NCBI GenBank assembly: GCA_004552305.1
Contig: SFOX01000005.1
Span: 44,817-108,816 of the forward strand
DNA length: 64,000 nucleotides
Origin: Subdoligranulum variabile
Lineage (GTDB): Bacteria; Bacillota; Clostridia; Oscillospirales; Ruminococcaceae
Reading direction: 5' to 3'
Shown here: positions 49,702-58,255 of the stretch, piece by piece
How positions within the stretch are numbered: the first letter of the stretch is position 1
How the letters are laid out: each line of letters begins with the position of its first letter
Made by a program: the position numbers and the translations under genes
The notes under the pieces: generated by a model
What the model was told of the DNA's origin: nothing
What the model saw: only the letters and a program-made list of their open reading frames with translations
Databases searched by the model: none

Positions 49702-51618
49702 ATGCTGCAAGAAAAAAAGTGGTTCGCGGGCAGCGCCGTGCTGTTTGCCGCGGCGTATGCCGTATACCTGTATGCGGCGGTCATCAGCGGCGGTTCGCCG
49801 GGGGCGCTGCTGGTGTATCAGGCTGCGCTTACGGTGGGTATAGTGCTGGCAGGGTACACGGTGGTCAAGCGCCTTTTGCCGGGTGTGGGCTTTCGTAAAT
49901 TGCTGCCGGTATCCTTCACGGCGGGCTGTGTGCTGCTGTATCTTTGCTATATTGCTGCCCGCGGGCAGCGCTGGGTGCTGCTGCTTCCGCTGCTGCTGGG
50001 GCTGGCTTCGCTTAAGGAAACCGCGCAAAGGCTGCGCCGCTATCAGCCATGCCGCGCCGATGCAGTTTTGCTGGCAACGCTGGCGTGCTTTACCGCTGCC
50101 TACGTTTTGTGCGCGGTGCTGCCCTTTGCCCGGGCGGATAAGCTGACGAATTTTGCCTATCATCAGGATATGCTGTGGTCGGTGGGCAATGCCGCAGCCG
50201 CCAAACTGGGCTTTCCGATCCAGGATATGCGCTTTGCCGGCACGACGCTGAACTACCACTACCTCAACGATGTTACGGCGGGTATTCTGGCGTTTGCGCT
50301 GGGCGACCTGCCTGCCTACGAAAGCCTTTGCTTTTACTGGTATCTGCCGGTGGTGTGCGTGCTGGTGCTGTCCCTGTATGAGCTGGCGCGCCGCTTTACC
50401 GCGCACCGTACCTTTGCGGCGCTGGTGCCTGCAGGGGTGCTGTTCGGCGTGGGCAGCACGGGCGTGTTTCAGTATGTGACCAACATCAACGGGATGGGTA
50501 CTGCCACCATCAGTCTGTGCGCCGTGTTTGCCTTGTGCGCTGAATTGGACGATGCAGCGGCATTTCGCAGGCTTTCGCTGCCGCGCAAGCTCGGCTTTTA
50601 CCTTTTGGGGTATGCCGTCGGCTTCGGCTGCTCTATGTTCAAAAGCACCATCGGCGCGCTGGCGTGTCTGGCTATGCTGGCGGCGGCGCTGGCAGGACTG
50701 CCGACCCGCAAAAGCGGTGCGCGGCATTTCGCGCTGGCGGCGGTCAGCGGGGCAGGCTTTGCCACCGCGTACCTGCTGGTCTTTTGCAAGGCGGTCAACA
50801 ATCTGGTGTTCAGCGGCTGGCAGGGACTTTGGCAGCTGCCCCACCATGTGCTGAAAGCCGGCGGGGTCATCGCTGTGGTGTACCTGGCGGCAATGCTGTA
50901 CAGCTTGGCGCGGTTTTCCAAGCTGCGGTTTGACGCGCTTATGGCAAACGCTATGGCGATCGGCGGGGCGCTGGCGGTCAGCCTGTACACCCACTATTCT
51001 GCATCGCAGGTGTATTTTGTGCTGATCGCCGTACCTATGATGCTGGTGTGTTGTCTGCCCTTGCTGGATCGCCTGTACGGGCAAAACCGCCTTGCGTGGC
51101 GCGGCGCGGCGGCGGTGCTGGCGGTATGGATGGGCGTCAACTGCCTGTCACTTTTGCCCAATGCCCGCAGCGGCGTGCAGGCGCTGCTGCGCATCTATCA
51201 CCTGCGCGTCAGCGATTACGCAGAGGAAAACATCACCGCACAGGATTACGATGCCATGCTCTGGCTCAAGAACCACAGCGCAGCCGAGGATATCTTTGCC
51301 ACCAACCGCAACAACAAGCAGTACGCGGCAGGGGAGGGCGTGTTCCACTATTACACCGCCGCCAGCGAACGCCGCTGCTATCTGGAAAGCTACCGTTACT
51401 GTATGGATTACAGCGGTATGTACCACGAGGTGCGCCGCCGTCTGGAACAGGTCAGTGACCGCATCTTCCACGAATACGGCGAGGACGAGGCATTTGCCGT
51501 TGCCGGGCAGGAGGGCATCGACTGGCTGGTGGTCTTTACCCCGGTCAACGACCCCGCTTGGCGGCGCACCCCCGCCTACGAAAATGACACCGTAAAAATT
51601 TACCGTGTCAGCGAATAA
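49702..51618 (+). CDS. Large polytopic membrane protein (possible glycosyltransferase, GT39/GT83-like)
   Basis: 638 residues with about 12 hydrophobic helices in residues 1-470 and a soluble C-terminal part (LLRIYHLRVSDYAEENITAQ onward). Charged loops such as FAYHQDMLWSVGN and LNYHYLNDVTAG in the first third, with His/Asp pairs, fit lipid-linked sugar transferases or related DUF2298-type proteins. This is a layout guess. The C-terminal domain FHYYTAASERRCYLESYRY has no recognised motif. ATG 49702 follows GGGGAGAGTTCC; a terminator follows. Confidence 0.7.
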   Translation: MLQEKKWFAGSAVLFAAAYAVYLYAAVISGGSPGALLVYQAALTVGIVLAGYTVVKRLLPGVGFRKLLPVSFTAGCVLLYLCYIAARGQRWVLLLPLLLGLASLKETAQRLRRYQPCRADAVLLATLACFTAAYVLCAVLPFARADKLTNFAYHQDMLWSVGNAAAAKLGFPIQDMRFAGTTLNYHYLNDVTAGILAFALGDLPAYESLCFYWYLPVVCVLVLSLYELARRFTAHRTFAALVPAGVLFGVGSTGVFQYVTNINGMGTATISLCAVFALCAELDDAAAFRRLSLPRKLGFYLLGYAVGFGCSMFKSTIGALACLAMLAAALAGLPTRKSGARHFALAAVSGAGFATAYLLVFCKAVNNLVFSGWQGLWQLPHHVLKAGGVIAVVYLAAMLYSLARFSKLRFDALMANAMAIGGALAVSLYTHYSASQVYFVLIAVPMMLVCCLPLLDRLYGQNRLAWRGAAAVLAVWMGVNCLSLLPNARSGVQALLRIYHLRVSDYAEENITAQDYDAMLWLKNHSAAEDIFATNRNNKQYAAGEGVFHYYTAASERRCYLESYRYCMDYSGMYHEVRRRLEQVSDRIFHEYGEDEAFAVAGQEGIDWLVVFTPVNDPAWRRTPAYENDTVKIYRVSE

Positions 51619-51636
51619 AAATCCATCTGCACCCAA

Positions 51637-51664
51637 GGGCAGCCCAATTTCGGGTTGCCTTTTT
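51637..51664 (+). terminator. Terminator after the membrane protein
   Basis: GGCAGCCC, loop AATTTC, GGGTTGCC, TTTTT. Confidence 0.85.
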
Positions 51665-51689
51665 GCGTAAAATAGGGTATACTATACTC

Positions 51690-51723
51690 GTATGTCTGTA
51701 ACAATTGTATGTCTGTAACAATT
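51690..51723 (+). repeat. Perfect 17-bp tandem duplication upstream of rpe
   Basis: GTATGTCTGTAACAATT occurs twice in a row (51690-51706, 51707-51723), then ATGTGTAA resembles a third, truncated unit. It follows TATACTATACTC and precedes the rpe ribosome site by about 15 bases, so it lies in the promoter or leader. Confidence 0.85.
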
Positions 51724-51753
51724 ATGTGTAAATAAACCACGGGAGTACCCTAT

Positions 51754-52422
51754 ATGAGTAAAGTTGCCGCTTCTATACTTTCTGCTGATTTGGCAAATCT
51801 TGCCGCGGACAGCAGATGTCTGCTGAACGCCGGCGCGGATATTCTGCATTTTGACGTGATGGATGGGCATTTTGTGCCCAATATCAGCTACGGCGCCCCC
51901 GTGCTGACCTGCCTGAAACAGGCGTTGCCTGACGCCTATTATGACGTCCACCTGATGATCAGCGAGCCTGCCCGCTATGCGGCGGATTTTGCCAAGGCGG
52001 GCGCAGACCTTATCACCTTCCACTACGAGGCTGTACCCGGCAGGGTGGGCGAAACCATCGACACCATCCGCGCAGTGGGCTGCAAGGTGGGCATCAGCAT
52101 CAAGCCCGGCACGCCTGTGGAAGAAATTTTCGACTGGCTGGACAAGGTGGATCTTGTGCTGGTTATGAGCGTGGAGCCGGGCTTTGGCGGGCAGAGCTTT
52201 ATGCCTGCCGCGCCGGAGCGCATTGCGGCGCTGCGCCGGGAATGCGACCGCCGCGCGCTGCACACCCTGCTGGAGGTGGACGGCGGCATCAACACGGTGA
52301 CCGGCGCACAGTGCGCCGCCGCCGGGGTGGACTGGCTGGTCGTGGGCAGCTTTTTGTTCAAGGCAAAGGAACCTGAAGCCGAGATCCGAACCCTGCACGG
52401 CTTGAGCTATCAGACAATGTAA
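51754..52422 (+). CDS. rpe: Ribulose-phosphate 3-epimerase
   Basis: Interconverts ribulose 5-phosphate and xylulose 5-phosphate in the pentose phosphate pathway. 222 residues. Signatures: ASILSADLANLAAD at the start, LHFDVMDGHFVPNISYG near 32 (metal His/Asp), YDVHLMISEP near 68, LVMSVEPGFGGQSFMP near 140, and LEVDGGIN near 176. ATG follows GGGAGTACCCTAT. Confidence 0.97.
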   Translation: MSKVAASILSADLANLAADSRCLLNAGADILHFDVMDGHFVPNISYGAPVLTCLKQALPDAYYDVHLMISEPARYAADFAKAGADLITFHYEAVPGRVGETIDTIRAVGCKVGISIKPGTPVEEIFDWLDKVDLVLVMSVEPGFGGQSFMPAAPERIAALRRECDRRALHTLLEVDGGINTVTGAQCAAAGVDWLVVGSFLFKAKEPEAEIRTLHGLSYQTM

Positions 52423-52439
52423 GGAGATAAGCGGTCTTA

Positions 52440-53461
52440 TGGCGAAACATAAGAAGTTTGAACGCAGCGAAAACTACACCTTTTACAGCGACCTGCTGTG
52501 GTGCAGCGTTCCGCTGACCGGTATGGCGTGTTACTATTACGGTATGCGCCCGGCGCTGCTGATGCTGGCGGGCTTGCTTACGGCCTACCTGTTTGACTGC
52601 GCGCTGGCGCCCCTGCACGGTGCGGGTCACCAGCCCCACGAGCCGTCCAGTGAGTGCTTTGCCGCACTGATCGTGCTGATGATGCCTGCCACGGTATCCT
52701 ACGCGGTGGTCGTGGCGGCGGTCATTGCGGCGGTGATGGTCAAGGAAGCCTTCGGCGGCGAGGGACACTATCCCTTCCACCCGGCAGCGGTGGGTATGGC
52801 GGTTGCGGGCATTTCCTGGCCCGAGCAGCTGTACGTCTACCCCGTGCCGGGTACCAAGCTGCCCCTTTTCAACCCGGCGCTGAAATATGCCACCGTTGAG
52901 GGGATGAACACCACGCTGCGCGGCGGCGGTCTGCCCAGCGACAGCACCATGGAGCTGCTGACCGGCAATGTTTCGGGCGGTATGGGAATCTGTGCCTCGC
53001 TGGTCATTGTAGCGTGCGGGCTGTTTTTGCTGGCGCGCGGGCATCTGCGCCCGGCAGTGCTGATCCCGTTTTTTGTGGTGTGCGTGGGGCTGCCGTGGCT
53101 GTTCCCGCAGCTGAACGAGCTGCCGTTTCTCAGCGCGCCCTGGCAGTTTGTGCGCCAGCGCGTCTATCTGGAAAAGTACATCCTGCTTTCCGGCACAACG
53201 CTTTTCGGCGGGCTGTTCCTTGCGTGCGAGCCTGTCACCATGCCCAACCGAACCAACGCACAGGTGGCATACGGTATTATTTTGGGCGTTGCGGTGTTCT
53301 TTTTCCGCAACCTCAGCCCGTATGAAACCCCGATGTGCTTTGCCTTGCTGATCGTGGACGCCATCCCCGAATGGCTGGACCTCATCAGCCACCGTACCGA
53401 ACGCATTCGCTTTATGAAAAAGGAGGAACAGCGCCTTGCCCAATCATCCGACACGGAATGA
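52440..53461 (+). CDS. rnfD: RnfD/NqrB-like membrane subunit
   Basis: 340 residues and about nine hydrophobic segments. RnfD/NqrB family: early TM layout, HPAAVGMAVAGISWP near 120, and LSGTTLFGGLFLACEPVTMP near 255 are typical. The expected flavin-attachment motif (SGAT in relatives) seems to be SDST in LPSDSTMELLTGNVSGG; the Thr is retained. RnfD belongs to an ion-pumping ferredoxin:NAD oxidoreductase, but the other soluble and membrane subunits are not here. ATG after AAGGAGATAAGCGGTCTT. Overlaps the next gene. Confidence 0.82.
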
Positions 53462-54533
53462 CCGCCGCAAAGGTGAGGAACGTTCCGAAACCCTGATCAT
53501 CCCGCATATTACCAAAGAAATGGTGCAAAAGGCGCAGCAGATGGCAGACCAAGGTGCCAGCCGCGCCGAGATCGAGCAGGCAATTTTTGCCATGCAGCAA
53601 GCACCGTTCCAGCCCGAGGTGCCGCAGACCCCGCCGCCCCGCAAGGGCTTTATGGGCTTTGCCCGCCGCAAAGTACCCGCTGCGCCGATTGCGGAGCCGA
53701 CGGTTTCTGACGAGCCGACCCCCGCCGAGGTCGCGCCGCCCGAACCTACGGAACCGCCCGAACCGATGCAGCCCGAAGCACCGTCTGCCCCGCAGACGAA
53801 ACGCCCCGCCGCTGCGCCCACACAGCCCGCTGCCCCTGCGCCCAAGCAGGCGGTGCGTCCGGCTGCCCGTGCGCCGCGCACCTACCAGCAGGCGGAAGCC
53901 GAGCTGAACGAGCGCATCCGCCGCGATCACATCTGGTTGTCCAACCCCGTTATGGTGCGCGGTCTGGGCCTTGCCCTGGTTATCGGTGCGGCGCTGGACG
54001 GCAAGCGCGCCCTGATGCTTTGCGTGGCGAGCCTGATCCTTGTCGCCTTGACCCGCCCGGTCGCCGTGGCGATCTGCCATTTGACCCAAAACCGCTGGCG
54101 CCCGGTCATCTACTGCTATACAGCGGCGGTTTTGTACATCCCAACGTACATTCTTATGTATCGGATGTTCGGCGCTGATTTGTCGGTGCTGGGCATCTAC
54201 CTGCCCATTCTGACGGTTGACCCTGCCATTGTCAAGCGTATGGAATTTACCGAGCTGGAGTCGGTTTCCACGGCATTCCGCCACGGTTACAACAACGCAT
54301 TGGGTATGTGCGCGGCACTGCTGCTGGTGGGCTGTTTGCGCGAATTTTTGGCGACCGGCGCGATTTTCGGGCATGTTGTGATCCACAGAACGCTGCTGCC
54401 CATGGCGGCGCTGCCCGCCGGCGGCTTTGTGCTGCTGGGTGTGTTGGCGGCGATCTGGCTGGCATCCGTCAACCTGTACAAAGACTTCAAGCATGAGGAG
54501 GTGCGCCGTCTGTATGCCAACCGTAAGCATTGA
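53436..54533 (+). CDS. rnfE: RnfE/NqrD-like membrane subunit with long Pro/Ala-rich N-terminal extension
   Basis: 365 residues; about 170 of them form a hydrophilic N-terminal extension (helix HITKEMVQKAQQMADQ, then Pro/Glu/Ala-rich stretches) not found in ordinary RnfE. The membrane domain starts ERIRRDHIWLSNPVMVRGLG with about six helices; LRPVAVAICHLT-like TRPVAVAICHL near 205 and FRHGYNNALGMCAALLL near 285 match RnfE/NqrD. TTG start at 53436 follows AAAGGAGGAACAGCGCC and overlaps rnfD by 26 bases. The start is the least certain point. Confidence 0.75.
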   Translation: MPNHPTRNDRRKGEERSETLIIPHITKEMVQKAQQMADQGASRAEIEQAIFAMQQAPFQPEVPQTPPPRKGFMGFARRKVPAAPIAEPTVSDEPTPAEVAPPEPTEPPEPMQPEAPSAPQTKRPAAAPTQPAAPAPKQAVRPAARAPRTYQQAEAELNERIRRDHIWLSNPVMVRGLGLALVIGAALDGKRALMLCVASLILVALTRPVAVAICHLTQNRWRPVIYCYTAAVLYIPTYILMYRMFGADLSVLGIYLPILTVDPAIVKRMEFTELESVSTAFRHGYNNALGMCAALLLVGCLREFLATGAIFGHVVIHRTLLPMAALPAGGFVLLGVLAAIWLASVNLYKDFKHEEVRRLYANRKH

Positions 54534-55167
54534 TTGGGGCAGCGTGGGGAGCGGTGTGTTCCAGTTCCTCAGCTATATGGGGCTGGCGGTTTTTGCCGAA
54601 AATGTCATTTTGTCCCGTGCGCTGGGCGTTACCCGCCTGCTCAAGCTGGTACCCGACCACAAGGCGCAGATTTGGAATTTTGCGCTGCCGCTGATTTTGG
54701 TTATGACCCTTTCAGCCCCCTTCGGCTGGCTGGCGCACAACGTGCTGTTTATCTGGCTGCGCGCTGTTTTGCCCGCGTGGCTGCCGCTGTCGGCGCTGCG
54801 CCCGGTGGTGTACCTCAGCTGCGGTGTCGCGGCGATGGGCATTACCTGGCTGCTGCTGCTTTTGTTGCCGAAAAAAATCGCCGACCCCTGCCGCGAGCAG
54901 ACCAGCCTTGCCACCTGCAGCACCGGCGTGCTTGGCACGCTGCTGATCTGCGCCAACCAAAATTACACGATGCTGCAATGTATTGCCTTTAGTCTGGGCA
55001 GTGCGTTGGGATATATCTTTATCGTCTTTATTGTGCGTGAAGGCCGCCGCCGTCTGGGCAATAAGGCTGTGCCTGCCATCTTTCAGGGGCTGCCCAGCTC
55101 GCTGATTTATGTCGGTATTCTGTCACTTGCCATCTACGCCTTGGTCGGTCACGCCGTGGTGCTGTAA
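54514..55167 (+). CDS. rnfA: RnfA/NqrE-like membrane subunit
   Basis: 217 residues and six membrane segments. The opening FLSYMGLAVFAENVILSRALG resembles RnfA/NqrE (NNFVLVQFLGLCP in others), with VTRLLKLVPD and a conserved CGVAAMGITWLLLL later. It overlaps rnfE by 20 bases; the ribosome site GAGGAGGTGCGCC lies in rnfE. Completes a D-E-A block. ATG 54514 is better supported than upstream in-frame starts. Confidence 0.8.
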   Translation: MPTVSIDWGSVGSGVFQFLSYMGLAVFAENVILSRALGVTRLLKLVPDHKAQIWNFALPLILVMTLSAPFGWLAHNVLFIWLRAVLPAWLPLSALRPVVYLSCGVAAMGITWLLLLLLPKKIADPCREQTSLATCSTGVLGTLLICANQNYTMLQCIAFSLGSALGYIFIVFIVREGRRRLGNKAVPAIFQGLPSSLIYVGILSLAIYALVGHAVVL

Positions 55168-55168
55168 G

Positions 55169-55267
55169 GGCACTACCGCATAATTCTAAGTGCCGATACG
55201 GCGAGCGAGGTGCTGCAGCCGCCGGAGCGGTGCTTAAGCCGTTAGGCGGGAATTGTGCGGTGTTGCC
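55169..55267 (+). repeat. MITE-like palindromic repeat, copy E (99 nt)
   Basis: GGCACTACCGCATAATTC on the left and GGGAATTGTGCGGTGTTGCC on the right; interior shares GCCGATACGGCGAGCGAGGT with copies A, B and D (inverted) and GCTTAAGCCGT with C. It begins one base past the rnfA stop and ends 29 bases before the next start. Confidence 0.88.
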
Positions 55268-55295
55268 TAGGCAACTTTACAGAGGGGATGTGTTG

Positions 55296-56594
55296 ATGAT
55301 GTCGTTTCCGTGTTTTTCCGCCGCTGATATTCTGCTGCCTGCCGAAACTGTCCCGCTGGACAGCTGGGCGTGCATTGCCGTGGATCAGTTCACCTCCCAG
55401 CCGGAATATTGGCAGCGCGCCGAAGCGCTGACCGCCGGAAAACCCAGCACGCTGCATATCGTGCTGCCGGAGGCGTACCTCGGCACTGCGCAGGAGCAGC
55501 CCCGCCTGCAAAGCATCCGCGCCGCCATGCGCGAGTACCGCAAACAGGTGCTGACCCGCACCGTACACGGCTATGTGTATGTGGAGCGCACCCAGATGGA
55601 CGGCACCGTGCGGCAGGGTCTGGTGGGTAAAATCGACTTGGAAAGCTACGACTACACCCCCGGCGCGAAGCCTGCCATCCGCCCGAGCGAGGCAACGGTG
55701 GTGGAGCGTATCCCGCCCCGGCTGCGGGTGCGCCGCGGCGCCGAGCTGGAAACGCCCCACGTTATGATGTTGGCGGACGATGAACACGCCACGCTGATCG
55801 AACCCATCGGGGACTGCAAGGACAGCCTGCCGCTTTTGTATGACGGCGAGCTGATGCTGGGCGGCGGACGGCTGCGCGGCTGGGCGGTGGAAACGCCGGA
55901 GCTGATTGCGCGTGTGGACGCCGCCTTGGCGGCGCTTGCCGACCCGGACGCCTTTGCCGCGCGCTGGCACAATGCCGCGGGGCAGACCCCGATGGTGCTG
56001 GCAGTGGGGGACGGCAACCACAGCCTTGCCACCGCCAAAGCCTATTGGGAAGAATTGAAGCCCGGTCTGACCGAGGAACAGCGCCGCACCCACCCTGCGC
56101 GGTGGTGTCTGGCGGAGGTGTGCAACGTACACAGCCCTGCCATTGAAATGGAGCCGATCCACCGGGTGGTGTTCGGCGTTGCCGCCAAGACGCTGTTTGC
56201 CGATCTGGATGCGTGGGACAAGCAGCAGAAGGCGAGCGCCCCCGCCGGTTCCCAAACGCTGCGTCTGGCGGATGCGGCAGGGGAGAGCCTGGTTGCGCTG
56301 CAAAACCCGCCCGCACCGCTGACCGTGGGCAGCGTCGAAGCCTTTTTGGCGGACTGGCTGCCCCGCCACCCCGAATGTAAGGTGGATTACATCCACGGCG
56401 ACGGCACTGCGCTGAGCCTTGCCGCTGACCCCGCACATCCCGCCACGGCAATTTTGCTGCCGGATTTTGCCAAGGCTGACCTGTTCAAGGGCGTGGTCTT
56501 GGGCGGCGTGCTGCCCCGCAAGACCTTCAGTATGGGACACGCCGAGGAAAAACGCTATTATAACGAATGCCGCGATCTCACCGCGGAGCAATAA
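55296..56594 (+). CDS. DUF1015 family protein
   Basis: 432 residues, soluble. The opening FSAADILLPAE and ACIAVDQFTSQPEYW, with VLAVGDGNHSLATAKAYWEE near 230 and IEMEPIHRVVFG near 283, fit the DUF1015 group (sometimes called SpoOJ/ParB-like, function unproven). The start ATG follows AGAGGGGATGTGTTG. The proposed HTH role is not visible from the sequence, so it is left open. Followed within four bases by a basic disordered protein and then an rRNA methyltransferase. Confidence 0.8.
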   Translation: MMSFPCFSAADILLPAETVPLDSWACIAVDQFTSQPEYWQRAEALTAGKPSTLHIVLPEAYLGTAQEQPRLQSIRAAMREYRKQVLTRTVHGYVYVERTQMDGTVRQGLVGKIDLESYDYTPGAKPAIRPSEATVVERIPPRLRVRRGAELETPHVMMLADDEHATLIEPIGDCKDSLPLLYDGELMLGGGRLRGWAVETPELIARVDAALAALADPDAFAARWHNAAGQTPMVLAVGDGNHSLATAKAYWEELKPGLTEEQRRTHPARWCLAEVCNVHSPAIEMEPIHRVVFGVAAKTLFADLDAWDKQQKASAPAGSQTLRLADAAGESLVALQNPPAPLTVGSVEAFLADWLPRHPECKVDYIHGDGTALSLAADPAHPATAILLPDFAKADLFKGVVLGGVLPRKTFSMGHAEEKRYYNECRDLTAEQ

Positions 56595-56597
56595 GAA

Positions 56598-57158
56598 ATG
56601 GACGTAACTATGGAAAAAACGCAACAGACCCCCGGCAGCGCACCACATCGCCGCCGTCGCCGCCGCAGCCCCGGCAATGGGGGCAGCAACGCCCCGCAGC
56701 AGCCCCGCCGCGAGGGGGAAACCGCCCGCCCTGCCGAGCAGCGCCCGCAGCCGCAAAATGCGCAGCAGCCCCCCAAGGACGCAAGACCTGCCCGCGGACG
56801 CCGCCCTGCCCAAGGGCAGCCGAAGCCGCAAGCTGAAGCCCCGGCGCAGCAGCCCAAGCAGCCCCGCCCGCGCAATGCGGCGCAGCAGCCCACGCGCGAA
56901 CCCGCCGCCCGCCCGCAGCCTGCCGCAAAGCCGCAGACAAGCCGCCCGGCACGCGCACCCCGCCCCCGCGCAGAGGAGGAAACCACCGGGCTGGAATTGA
57001 TTTCCCGCCGCCCGCCCAAGCAGAAATTCGCCAGCTTTGACGAGTATCTTTCTGCCCACGGCGGCATCACCGCGCCGCTGCCCCCCGAGCCGGAGCAGAC
57101 CGAGCCGCTGCCGCAAGTCGCACCCGCTGCGCCGGAAACCCCGGCAGAAGCCGAATGA
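56598..57158 (+). CDS. Basic, disordered Pro/Arg/Gln-rich protein
   Basis: 186 residues. Starts with HRRRRRRSP and is almost wholly Pro, Arg, Ala and Gln without hydrophobic segments (PRARGRRPAQGQP, KPQTSRPARAPRP). A less biased part, TTGLELISRRPPKQKFASFDEYL near 140, may be a short fold. Composition fits RNA- or ribosome-binding disordered proteins; function unknown. ATG 56598 lies nine bases from GGAG; ATG 56610 is an alternative. Overlaps the next gene by four bases (ATGA). Confidence 0.7.
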   Translation: MDVTMEKTQQTPGSAPHRRRRRRSPGNGGSNAPQQPRREGETARPAEQRPQPQNAQQPPKDARPARGRRPAQGQPKPQAEAPAQQPKQPRPRNAAQQPTREPAARPQPAAKPQTSRPARAPRPRAEEETTGLELISRRPPKQKFASFDEYLSAHGGITAPLPPEPEQTEPLPQVAPAAPETPAEAE

Positions 57159-57973
57159 CCCCCGCTACCGCGTCCGCGCTGCGCTGCCCGGTCTGCCAAA
57201 AGCCGCTGCTGTTGATGGGGCGCAGCCTGCGCTGCCCCGCCGCGCACAGCTTTGACCTTTCCAAAGAAGGCTACGCAAACCTTTTGCCGCTGCAAAAAAA
57301 GCACGCCGCCGACCCCGGCGACGGCAAGGAGATGGTGCGGGCGCGCCGCGCGTTTTTGTCGGCTGGCTATTACGCCCCGCTGATGCAGACGCTGGTTGAG
57401 CTTTGTGCCGCGCTGCCACACGCCCATGTGGTGGATGCCGGCTGCGGGGAGGGCAGCTACGATGCGGCGTTGCTGCAAGCCTTGCCCGAAACCGAACTGG
57501 TGGGCTTTGATTTGTCCAAGGAAACCGTGCGCCTGGCGGCCAAGCTGGTGCCGCAGGCAGCCTTTTGCGTGGGCGGCAGCTTTTGCGCCCCCGTGCGCGA
57601 CGGCTGGGCGGACTTGATTTTGAACATTTTTTCGCCCTTTGCGGGGGCGGAATTCCGCCGTATGCTGACACCGGGCGGACATCTGATTTACGCGGTGCCC
57701 ACGGCGCGCCACCTGTACGGCTTAAAACAGGTGCTGTACAAAACACCCTACGAAAACGAGGTGCGGGACATCGAATACGAGGGCTTTGCCTTCTGCTATG
57801 CCCGGCAGACCGAGGCGGAGATCACCGTGCAGGGCGCAGACCTGCAAGCCCTGTTTGCGATGACCCCCTATTACTGGAACACCCCCGCCGACGGTGCCGA
57901 ACGCCTTGCCGCCTGCGACAGCGTGACCACCGAGATCGGGTTCCGCTTTCTGGTGTACCAAAAAACCGAATAA
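57155..57973 (+). CDS. rlmA: 23S rRNA (guanine-N1)-methyltransferase, RlmA type
   Basis: 272 residues. N-terminal zinc finger CPVCQKPLLLMGRSLRCPAAHSFD (cysteines and His near 11-32, quoted in parts: CPVCQKPL, LRCPAAHSFD), then a Rossmann methyltransferase with HVVDAGCGEGSYD (SAM motif) near 90. RlmA enzymes methylate a guanosine of helix 35 (G745 or G748), contacting the tylosin/mycinamicin site. LNIFSPFAGAEFRRML and GGHLIYAVPTARHLYGLK support the call. Translationally coupled to the upstream basic protein. Confidence 0.85.
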   Translation: MTPATASALRCPVCQKPLLLMGRSLRCPAAHSFDLSKEGYANLLPLQKKHAADPGDGKEMVRARRAFLSAGYYAPLMQTLVELCAALPHAHVVDAGCGEGSYDAALLQALPETELVGFDLSKETVRLAAKLVPQAAFCVGGSFCAPVRDGWADLILNIFSPFAGAEFRRMLTPGGHLIYAVPTARHLYGLKQVLYKTPYENEVRDIEYEGFAFCYARQTEAEITVQGADLQALFAMTPYYWNTPADGAERLAACDSVTTEIGFRFLVYQKTE

Positions 57974-57978
57974 CCGCA

Positions 57979-58009
57979 AAAAGCGCCGAAGCATTCGCTT
58001 CGGCGCTTT
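57979..58009. terminator. Bidirectional terminator after rlmA
   Basis: AAAGCGCCGAAGC, loop ATTC, GCTTCGGCGCTTT, closing the rightward cluster; T-rich on both sides. Confidence 0.85.
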
Positions 58010-58012
58010 GCG

Positions 58013-58255
58013 TTTGTCGATAAATTTGTTAGGAAAACTGCGAACTATCGGCAGGTTTGTAGGGGACGCATATATGCGTCCCGTGCGGTTTACCCGTTGG
58101 GTTGCATTATCGGGATGGCTGCGGCGGGCAGCATATATGCCGCCCGTTGAAACTATCCCCAAAAAGCCCTTTTTCGGGCAGTAATGTAGGGATGGTTCCC
58201 TACAAACCTGCGGTGAGTTTGCAATCATACCCTTCAGTTTGTAATTGCTTCATTT
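58013..58255. repeat. Palindromic intergenic repeat region
   Basis: No gene. Contains GGACGCATATATGCGTCCC (also near 26397), CGGGCAGCATATATGCCGCCCG, and TAGGGGACGC, in the arrangement TTTGTAGGGG... seen in other gaps. The stop of the leftward rpiR gene lies just beyond it. Confidence 0.7.
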
